Positions 55,870 through 64,000 of a DNA stretch of 64,000 bases are shown here, piece by piece. The notes under the pieces are model-generated. The model was not told the DNA's origin and ran no database searches. It saw only the letters and a list, made by a program, of their open reading frames with translations. The translations under genes and the position numbers were made by a program. Where the stretch lies: NCBI RefSeq assembly GCF_022605725.1, contig NC_065551.1, positions 31,434,001 to 31,498,000 on the forward strand, read 5' to 3'. Each line of letters opens with the position of its first letter. The stretch's first letter is position 1. This DNA comes from Anthonomus grandis grandis. Taxonomy: Eukaryota > Arthropoda > Insecta > Coleoptera > Curculionidae.

Positions 55870-56084
55870 TGAACATTGATAATTTTCTTGTACATTAATA
55901 CATATTTGATATGAGTAAGGTCACGCAAATTAAAATTAATTGCAGTTTACAATTCCTTTATCTGAATTTTTTGTTAAAACTGTTTTTGCACTAATTAAAG
56001 CTTTGCTTATCCTTATTATGTATGTGGTGTGTGATATTCAGTTGTTTGAATCCTAATATATCTAGCGCTATATAAAAGTAAGAA

Positions 56085-59000
56085 ATGTCTTACAACTTTC
56101 AAGGAAAAGTAGCTTTAGTTACTGGTGCTACGAAAGGTAAATAGCATGTACATAGCTTAACTCATTAAGAAATCGTCAACATATACCAGGACCCCGGTAC
56201 TATCATTAATCCAACGAAATATCGAAAATACCAACAAAGTTTTCTAGAAATTTATTTCATTCAAGAATATTATTGCATATTCTTTAAAGTGTTTTGAGTG
56301 CAACTCTTGTACTCAAACACATTCTGATCTAGAAGCAACTTTGTCAGCCAACATCCAAAAGACATCAATAAATTGAAAACCTTTATTGCTACATCAAGAT
56401 TGTTATAAAGACATTTTTCTTCTTGAGGTTGAATTTGAGGGTAAAAACGTCATCCTGGGTTGGGAATATAGTGTAATCATTTTATGCAAATTTCTACTAA
56501 TTTAAGAATATGTTTTCACTTTTTAGAATTTAGTACAAGAAAAAACCCTTTTTTACCCAATAGATACGTTTATTGTAGCTTAAAATTTTCTTAATTGGAT
56601 CCAATTTTATCACTCATAGATGATTGGTATTCTCAGAATATTGAATATATTACGAATTATTTAGAACTTTCTTACTGTGACAGGTATTGGAAAGGAAATA
56701 GCCATAGAACTTTCAAAAAGTACCGCTAAGGTTATAGCAGTTGCCAGATCAAAACAGCTATTAGGTAAGCAATTAAAGAAGCTAAAAATTAATCTACTGA
56801 ATATATTAAACACATTTAGATGACTTGCAAAAAGAACATCCAAGCATTAAAACTGTAGTCTTGGATATTTCTGATTGGGATAAAACACGCCAAGTATTGT
56901 CAACTGTAGGTCCCATAGATCTGTTAGTAAATAATGCGGGAATGGGCTGGTTAAAACCATTTTTAAAAATGGAGGAACAAGACTTCGACAGGTAAACTAT
57001 ATGAATTTCCTATTTAAATTAATCAATTTCATTAATTATATAGTGTTTTTGGAGTAAACGCTAAAGCTCTGATGAACGTAACCCAAATAGCTATAAAAGA
57101 TATGATGACAAGAAAAGTGCCTGGCTCTATAGTCAACCTATCTTCTCAGGCCTCATTGGTTGGTTTGTTGGATCACTCTGTCTATTGCGCCAGTAAAGTA
57201 AATACTAGAATTCAGTTACAATTTAATAGTTATCCAAAATTATTTGACAGGGCGCTGTAGATAGTTTCACAAGAGCGGCAGCCTTGGAATTTGGACCACA
57301 TAAAATCAGAGTTAATGCTGTGAATCCCACAGTTATTATGACTGATATGGGTAAGCTTGGCTGGTCGGATCCTAAAGTTTCCGGTCCGATGTTGGAAAAA
57401 ATTCCGTTGAGAAGGTCAGTGATACACCTGTTATTATATTATAAGGAACTTAAAAAAAAATGATTTAACACTGCCAAAAGCTTACCACGTCTTATGTATT
57501 GTTTTTATATCATATTTAGGTCCACAGTTCATTCTGTATCTACTTAATACGTACTTACTCTTCGATGAGTAAGTAAATAGGCAGTAGGGAAAAGTGGCTC
57601 AAAATGATCCTAGCTGATCTTGGTATATTATTTTCATGGTTGATAATGTGTTATATGCGCATCTCTATAGTAAATATGCGGTTCGTTTATTAGGTGGATT
57701 ATTTTTAGAGATTTACGATTATTTAACTACTATTTAAGGTAACTTATCTAATACTATTTTGTAGTTTTTGTACACGTACTCGTCATAGCAGGTTGACTCG
57801 TCCACTGCTGGACCTCTCTTAACCTCAACCATATTGCTCGATATTGAGCATCTTGGATACAATCTGAAGATATCCTCTTCATAGCTATATTTATGTGTGT
57901 TTCGTTTATGGGGTACCATTATTCTCATAATTCTCTTTGGGCAGTAGCCAGGCCACTTCCATTTTAAGAGTGTGATTCTTTCAATTGCATTTGTAACTTT
58001 TGTGCTTCTTCCCAGTTCCACCAGTTCTTTTAAACATTATGGACAACATAGTATTAATTTTAAATTTAGTTGTCTTAGACTAGTTTAAGGGTTTCGATGT
58101 AATCGAATACGTAATGGTTCTTTCTTTTTATAGGTCCTCTATCTAGGGAATCGTACTCAACGATAAGTACGCGTCAATAACAACTCCTCAGATCCGAAAC
58201 ACATAATTTCTTGAGTTCCTCAACATCTTTTATTTTTGTAACTGTACTTCAAATTTTAATATTCCTTTAGTTGTGCAGAGCTCTGAGGTGCACCAGTATG
58301 CTGACGATACTCAGCTAATTGATTATTTCGATTCAGATAATATCAAACAGGCTTCTGAAAGTACAAATCGTGAACTATACATACTCAATACTGTAACGAT
58401 ATTGTAAACACCGAGAAACCAGTTGATTATCCGTCATTCCGGAATGACACAAGTGGGACACCTCATTACGTCTCGAAAGCCATCGAATCTTCCGGAACTA
58501 TGGTCAGCCGAGTATATAAGGAGCCGCGTGGCCGCTGGGGGTCAGTTGTCAGTTTAGTGAAGTAATATTAGAGCAAGATTTAAATCAGACATAAATAGTT
58601 GTCAATAAATACGGTGAAAATAAGTTCTATATAAGTCGTATGTGATCGTATATAGTAGTGTTAGTGTGTAAATAAATCAGTTGACTACTTTCAGACATCG
58701 ATTGTTTTAATTCACGGTTATTCACATTTAATTCGGGTTATGACTAGTGAGAGGGACCTGGGGATTTGTGTTCGATTCCAAACTCAGTTTTTCTTCTCAT
58801 ATTGTGGCTACTGTTTCAAAGTCCCGACCAGTGATTGGTTTCATAAAAAGATGCACAAAAGACTTTGATTGTTCAGAGGTGTTCATTCATGTATCATGAA
58901 TATCGAACAGCTATATTCTTTGAACAGGTTCAGCACAAGTTCCTGAGGTACATTGTTTTTAAAAGAAACATTCCACTTCTTATAATTTACCATGAATTTG

Positions 59001-59926
59001 AGTCTCTTAAGAGGTATCACGACATGGCAGTCTTTTATGATATTTCACATTCCCAGAGTTTTAGTCCTGAACTTCTTGGCAGGATTGGATTGCACGTACC
59101 CTGCAGACCCACCCGTCAAACACATCCCTTTTATTTCCCATAAGACTAATAATAAAAATAATTCCTTTTTTACTAGGGTAGGTACTTAGCTCAGTCTAAC
59201 TGCTTTACTGATCGAAATAAATGTTTTAGACTATTAGGAAATGGTGTGCTATATAGACTTGTGTGTGACTTTCATAAAAAGAAGTGAAAAAAGCGAGTCA
59301 GATATGTTCAACATGATACAGCTCAACAGCTTCCAACTTACCACGTTAGCGACCTTTAAAAATCGCCGTCAAAAAGCTCTTGACCAATATTGCTATTACC
59401 GATGAAGTTTCTTCTATCTATAATGAGCTTCTAGTTGAACCTGCTCTTAGTTCCAACTTGGTACGATGGTAATATTGAGGAGATGCGAATATCTGCTTGA
59501 TGACTCTGAAGTCGATGTCTAAATTATGCTTAGATGATGTTTGTTTTTTCAGAATGCAGTAACTTAATTTATGTTCATAATGTGGTAACAGTGCTTATCG
59601 AGTTTTCTAAAGCCTGCGTTTTTGTTTAACTTTTGGTAAACTCTTAAATAACTTTATAACCGGCCTGATAATAAAGTTTATATCACAAAAATTGTCTTTA
59701 TTCCCCTGAAAATTCTTAGTTCTGAAGTTTTAAAATGACGGTCCTGAATTGGTTTTTTTTAATTATCTGTTTAGTTTCCTCTACATTTAGTTAATTGGAA
59801 TACTATTTTTTTAGGTTTGGCGAGATTAGTGAGGTAGTGAATACTGTACTGTTTTTACTGAGTGACCAGTCGTCTATGATTACTGGAGTTACATTGCCAA
59901 TTGATGGTGGATATACTGCAGCATAA
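56085..59926 (+). CDS. L-xylulose reductase-like short-chain dehydrogenase 2
   Basis: Six exons: 56085-56136, 56684-56764, 56820-56991, 57044-57197, 57251-57414, 59815-59926. The total is 735 nt, 244 aa, the same length as SDR 1, with matching exons of 52, 81, 172 and 112 nt. Exons 4 and 5 together (154+164) equal SDR 1 exon 4 (318), so one 53-bp intron (57198-57250) is present here and absent there. Motifs: 'TGATKGIG' (13-20), 'VNNAGMG', catalytic Ser136 in 'LSSQ', Tyr149 and Lys153 in 'YCASK', 'NPTVIMTDMG' and 'IDGGY'. It is closest in layout to DCXR (L-xylulose/dicarbonyl reductase). Intron 5 (2.4 kb) holds retroelement debris. A TATATAAAAG only 9 bp before the ATG is too close to be its normal TATA box. 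Confidence 0.92.
57734..58021 (-). pseudogene. Retrotransposon C-terminal fragment (RTE-like), in SDR 2 intron 5
   Basis: The minus strand reads 'MELGRSTKVTNAIERITLLK' followed by 'WKWPGY'. Family members read '..TKV.D...RI..LKWRWAGH', a block near the C-terminus of RTE-type non-LTR retrotransposons. The rest, up to about 57734, has no clear similarity. Confidence 0.45.
58270..59260 (+). pseudogene. Non-LTR reverse transcriptase fragment split by an LTR-like repeat
   Basis: Left part: 'VHQYADDTQLIDYFDSDNIK' (motif C, YADD) and 'NRELYILNTV' up to about 58394. The LTR-like repeat then interrupts. Right part from 58740: 'ERDLGI', 'SSHIVATVSKSRPVIGFIKR' with slips, 'FLRYIVFKRNIPLLIIYHEF', 'ESLKRYHDMAVFYDI' and 'GLHVPCRPTRQTHPFYFP' to about 59260. 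Roughly 50 residues expected between the two parts are missing, so the insertion site was also deleted or the repeat replaced sequence. Confidence 0.75.
58395..58740 (+). repeat. LTR-like repeat, copy H (longest copy)
   Basis: This is the most complete copy. It starts TGTAACGATATTGTAAACAC and continues 'GTCATTCCGGAATGACACAA', 'CGAATCTTCCGGAACTATGG', TATA box 'GCCGAGTATATAAGGAGCCG', 'GGTCAGTTGTCAGTT' (initiator-like) about 25 bp later, 'AATAAATACGGTG', 'GTGTAAATAAATCAGTTGAC' (poly(A)-like) and 'CATCGATTGTTTTAATTCA'. It ends near 'TTCGGGTTATGAC'. TGTAAC..GTTA(T) termini, an internal TATA box and a later AATAAA fit a solo LTR of about 345 bp. Confidence 0.72.
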
Positions 59927-60736
59927 CGAAGAAATACTCACATTTTAGTAATTTACTTATTAATAAATAAATGAACAAATTTAACAATAATGGTTTTTTG
60001 TTGTTCAGAAGATTTTTTTGCGAGGGACCTTAGTAAACTAAGTGAATAGTTAATTGGCCTTGGAGTATAGAGGGTAATGAGCTTTAGTATTGTAATGTAT
60101 TAAAGATCTTGGTATTTGATTTGATGAGTAACTAAAGTTCATATGTAAGCAATATTGTTCTTGAGTTATCTAAAGCTCTGGCTTTTGTATTATGTATTAT
60201 GCAAGTGCAGATAATTTTTAGTAGATACGTAAAGGGATAGTTGTTTTAAAAGTCTCTCCAATCCACAAATTGCTCAAGTTTGATATATTCATGCTGAATG
60301 TTGTTGCAATTCCTTATATTTCTGATGATGCGTTTCTATTAACAAATATCTTAATAGTGATACCTGTAGAGAATCGCATTTTTTTAATCCAAAATCCAAT
60401 TAATTTAAAATCATGACTGCCCTATTAAACAATAAATTTTTCTGCTAAAGTGATTTTATTTTTTGTCATTAACCCTTTTCTTCTTTATAGTGGTTGTAAT
60501 TATTTGGTAATATTAGGTTAGGTATACAATTGTATATGAATTATTTATAATTTTTAATAATAGTTTGATCTCATGAACAAATAAAAATACGAACAGGACT
60601 TGGAATAGGGTAAAGTTGATCTACCTACGTTACGTATTTCGGAACTACCCCTACAAGCTAATTGAGCGCTGTTTAAAAAAATTAACCATAAATTAAGTTA
60701 CCTTGTCATATTTTAACTAAACCAAAAAAAAGGATC
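59927..60736. other. Spacer between SDR 2 and the death-domain-like gene
   Basis: AT-rich. 'AATAAATAAATG' at about 59962 probably supplies the SDR 2 poly(A) signal. No other gene is seen. Confidence 0.45.
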
Positions 60737-62851
60737 ATGATCTTAGTTTACGCTATATTTTATTTGATGATAAAAAACACTACCGCTACAATTGATATAA
60801 ACTCCGCAGAACTTCAATATTTAGCCGATCACTTAACGACCGAAGAATGCAGAAGATTGGTAGCTGCCGCACATTTTCAAGCATATGAGCAGCCGAATGC
60901 TTTGGATCAAGCAGGTAAAATCATTTATTACGTATTACATATAAAGATAACAGAGGATGTACGAAATTCAGAAAAATGTATTAATACCGCCAAGCTTAAT
61001 TACTGTCTTTTCTAAAACACTCTGCTCAATATGGTATATTTTGGACTTTTCTAAGTAATTTAACACTCTCAAATAATATAAAACTTATTTTATTAGAACG
61101 TAAAGTTCCAAAAGACACCACGTGCATCGAGCACCTGCACCATTGGAATTCCCAGGAGGGAGAAGGAAAGGGGCAAACGCATGAAGCCTTGGGTCATAGA
61201 TTGAGGCAACTGGGTCGAGTAGATCTAGCCGATTGGTTAGGTAAAACTGTTTTTCACCAGTTGGGTGTGGATTTAAAGAAAAGTATTGAAGAAGATATGA
61301 CAGAACTAACACTGTATAATGAAAGGTACGATTTTCATGATTTGCTTCTTTTCAATACCCATACAGATTTTTTGTAGTTTTGCTCCCGTTACGTTGGAGC
61401 CTCTTACCCCAGAAATTGAAAATCCTACAAGCTTCAGTGCTATGGATTACGTTTTATATTCACTTGGAATAGGACTTGGCTTAACTATTTTAGCGTTATG
61501 TGGCAAAATGGCTTGGAGTAGTTGTCGGGAAAAGATCAGAAGAAGGTTACCCTTTAGTCATTTTTTTAATATTGCAGGGAAAAAATCACACCCTTGTCTC
61601 GTTCAGTTGGACGTATTCAAATTAATGAAGGGAATAAATATCGCGTTTGGTTTTCCTATTAAGACTAAAGACGTAATTTCAAATGTCAAAGGGCTGTGTA
61701 ATTAGATCCGAATGTACACGACCATGCCGAACGACAGAATTTTCCAAGTCGTAGTGAGATTTACTAGAAGAGGCAGCTTATACGAGGAAACAAAAGAAAT
61801 TTAAACGACTAATCTAATATACTTTCTGTCTTAATGTGCCATACGCTAGATATATAAAGCTGTACTTCTTGGCACCAACAAAGCGTTGAATATTCGTGTT
61901 TTTAATTTTTTTTTATCTTATAACTGCAATCTCAGTCTGCTCAAAGTTGACTGAAACTCAACAAGAATTATTTTCGGAAAGAATGGATGAATTCAAATCT
62001 ACAGAAGACCATTAAGAAAAAATTGAACTACATATATACGGAGCTACTTAAGGAACCAAAAAGCATGATTTCAAAAAATATAATCAATGCAACAATCAGC
62101 TAAGAACACAAGTCAAAAATAACAAATTTTTGTCAAAACCAAATAACTTCCTCAATACTCAATCATATTTCCATATCAGAGCTTGATAAAACTATTCAGC
62201 TACTAAGAATCTCCTGGATAGGATTAACAGAAGGTGCCAATGTTGTTGAGCAAAGAAATATCCCCCATCATTATCTCAATAAGTGATTTGAAACCTGTTT
62301 CCAGATTGCCTTAAAGTTGGTGTTACTAAAGGAATATATAACGCCGCCAAACAGTGTCAATTTTGTCCTAAAATAAACTGCATTTTGCCAACAAACATGG
62401 AAAAATTCCTTTATACATGTGCCAAAGTATCCACACAAAAATACTTCCATATCAATAGGTAATATTCACCAAAGATAACATTTAAACCTAACAGGAAATC
62501 TGAAAATCTAAAGAAGACTGCATATTTGTAAAGGACAGAGACCTCAAATTTGATAATTTTAAAGATCCACATATATTACTGACACAAGCACCAGTTGTGC
62601 TTCAGTAATTTTTAATTGTATTTTCTCTATATAATTACACATTTTGTACCTTACTATTACATAATTCTAGAAGGAAAAACTTATTTATTCCTTTCATTAA
62701 TTTATACAGCAATTTTAGATTTTCTATTTACAGGAAATATAGGAAACACAAACCTTACGACTTTGTAGAAACTGAAAGTTCAGACTCTGAATATGAAGAG
62801 AATAAGTTCGATGTAAGGACATATACTTCTAGTTCTCGTATTACTAGATGA
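60737..62851 (+). CDS. Small type I membrane protein with death-domain-like segment
   Basis: Four exons: 60737-60914, 61097-61325, 61378-61545, 62734-62851. The total is 693 nt, 230 aa. The N-terminus 'MILVYAIFYLMIKNTTATI' is signal-like. Residues about 25-120, 'LQYLADHLTTEECRRLVAAA', 'LHHWNSQEGEGKGQTHEALG', 'HRLRQLGRVDLADWLGKTVF', resemble the alpha-helical pattern of death-fold domains ('LRRLGR.DLA..L'). A hydrophobic helix, 'VLYSLGIGLGLTILALC' (about 161-177), is followed by basic 'REKIRRRKYRKHKPYDF' and an acidic, Ser-rich tail 'VETESSDSEYEENKF'. The last exon is chosen because it has a good acceptor (TTTACAG), keeps frame, and is followed by AATAAA. The donor GTTACC is weak, and reading on without splicing to 61705 is an alternative. 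Function unknown. Confidence 0.7.
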
Positions 62852-62906
62852 CTGGAATTCATAGAGAAGAATTCACTTTTTTTGTTGTATTTAGTTTTTA
62901 AGATGC

Positions 62907-62912
62907 AATAAA
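62907..62912 (+). terminator. Polyadenylation signal of the death-domain-like gene
   Basis: AATAAA lies 56 bp after the stop codon and supports the last exon. Confidence 0.65.
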
Positions 62913-62974
62913 ACCACTTCTGACTTAAAAATAACAATATATTACGTTAGAAAAGTAAAATGCATGGTAGCCAC

Positions 62975-63418
62975 TTATTTAACTTCTTTAACTTGTAGAC
63001 CTGAAAAAAAAAAGAAATATATGTAATTATATGGCAATGCTTGCATGCTTTTTTGATTAAACATATGGAGAACAAATAAAACTTTAAGCCTTTTAAATTT
63101 TTACAATGGCAACATTTTAGCCTACATTAGTATGCATTTTGATTTTATGAATGTCACATGTATTTAAGCAATTTTTGAAATACTATACAAATCATATATT
63201 TATCTAATTATGCTCTTTTGAACTATTGTAGTGTCCTAAATAAGGCTTCATACAGGTTGAAATGTTAGCATTGTAAAATTTTAAGGTAAGCTCACCTGGT
63301 GGAAGGGATTGCTTCAGTTTTTCTGCCTTTTCTTTGTCAGTGATGACAAGGGTGTACAAAAACCTTGAACAACGGACCTTGAATTTGGTGTTCAAAGGAT
63401 TCTTCTTTATCTTAACAG
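62975..63418 (-). CDS. RpL38: Ribosomal protein eL38 (RpL38), last two exons
   Basis: Exon 63418-63296 codes 'VKIKKNPLNTKFKVRCSRFL' and 'YTLVITDKEKAEKLKQSLPP'. Donor GTGAGC and acceptor TTTTTCAG join it to 63000-62975, coding 'GLQVKEVK' and the stop. This matches the conserved C-terminal two thirds of eukaryotic eL38, a 70-residue large-subunit protein, almost word for word. The first exon(s), expected to code 'MPREIKEIKDFL', are not found between 63419 and 64000, so they lie beyond the right edge. It converges on the membrane-protein gene, with only 123 bp between the stops. Confidence 0.93.
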
Positions 63419-64000
63419 CTAAAATAAAAAGATATATTTGGATTAAAAGAGCAGATTTAATTTGTATAAAAACTTATAAATATCCAAGTTTTTAAGAGAC
63501 AATATGCAGAAATCTTCCATCTAACTATTGAAATTCACTGTTTTATCAGATAAATCTCATTTGAAGTCAACTACTATTTAAAGAAATGTATTCATAGTAT
63601 CAACAATCGTGTTGATGTAAAAATAGTAAGCAAGGTACCTAGACTAAATAGAAAAATAGAATAACCTCCACAAAAAAAAAACACAACAAAGAAAAAATAC
63701 ATTCATTAAAAGATAATAAAGATTAAATTAAAAAAGTTAATAAATAATAAATTTATTGGATAACTTAATATTAGTGGTATTAGGACTATACGATAAACTG
63801 GAGACATTTTGACATTTACTAGTCTACCATATGATGTAAAAATGTTATTTCCTCCCCTCCTTATTAAAGTAATCTTTGTGATGTATGTATTTATTTATCA
63901 ACTTCACTTTTAAATTGAAAAACATATACATGTAATTGTATATACACAATAGGGCCAAATTTTAACTGTTCATGATACCAAAATGTGTATGAAATGTTAC
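63419..64000 (-). other. Intron of RpL38 (to the window edge)
   Basis: AT-rich sequence upstream of the TTTTATTTTAG acceptor. No exon of RpL38 or any other gene is recognisable. Confidence 0.6.

Noticed and set aside
56070..56079. TATATAAAAG as the TATA box of SDR 2
   Set aside because: It is only 9 bp before the ATG, so a start about 30 bp downstream would fall inside the coding region.
61546..61705. Read-through of exon 3 of the membrane protein to a stop at 61705
   Set aside because: The alternative last exon at 62734 keeps frame, gives a compositionally sensible cytoplasmic tail and is followed by AATAAA. Kept as an alternative in the gene entry because the donor is weak.

Overview
This 64 kb window is eukaryotic and almost certainly from an insect. 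It is AT-rich. Genes are split by short introns with GT..AG borders, gene ends carry AATAAA signals, and a dense load of decayed transposable elements fills introns and spacers. The protein set (secreted GH13 maltases, DCXR-type dehydrogenases, a Runt-domain factor, RpL38) and the mix of transposons (mariner, piggyBac, IS630/Tc1-like, DIRS, Jockey/CR1-like) look most like a beetle. That order-level call is inference; no species can be named.

Layout. 0-3 kb: an IS630/Tc1-like transposase remnant split by a 5'-truncated non-LTR retrotransposon. 3.8-4.2 kb: first coding exon of a Runt-family transcription factor on the minus strand, with the rest outside the window. 5-13 kb: repeats, two LTR-like repeats in opposite orientation, and two more IS630-type transposase fragments. 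13.15-17.2 kb: a transposon with long terminal inverted repeats carrying a nested piggyBac-like element. 18.5-24.2 kb: three decayed genes on the minus strand (a multicopy transposase-like family, a DDE_1/pogo-like transposase with a C-terminal Cys-rich finger, an IS630-like transposase). 24-30 kb: repeats and two reverse-transcriptase fragments.

30.4-63.4 kb is the genic half. Two secreted GH13 alpha-glucosidases (596 and 595 aa) lie tail to tail, each with ten exons and nearly identical exon lengths, so they are a local duplication. Two L-xylulose-reductase-like SDR genes (both 244 aa, plus strand) are a second duplicate pair. They flank a C16orf89/DUF4735-type secreted protein gene (339 aa). 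Next is a small type I membrane protein with a death-domain-like segment (230 aa), and then the 3' part of RpL38 on the minus strand. Mobile elements sit in the introns of these genes: a DIRS-like remnant in maltase 2, LTR-like repeats in both SDR genes and the C16orf89-like gene, and reverse-transcriptase pieces in SDR 2. A nearly intact irritans-type mariner, with one stop codon, lies at 46.7-48.0 kb.

I rebuilt the gene models by hand from splice signals, reading frame and comparison of the paralogues. Family names come from recognised motifs, not from a search. I found no tRNA, rRNA or CRISPR array and no sign of a prokaryotic operon.
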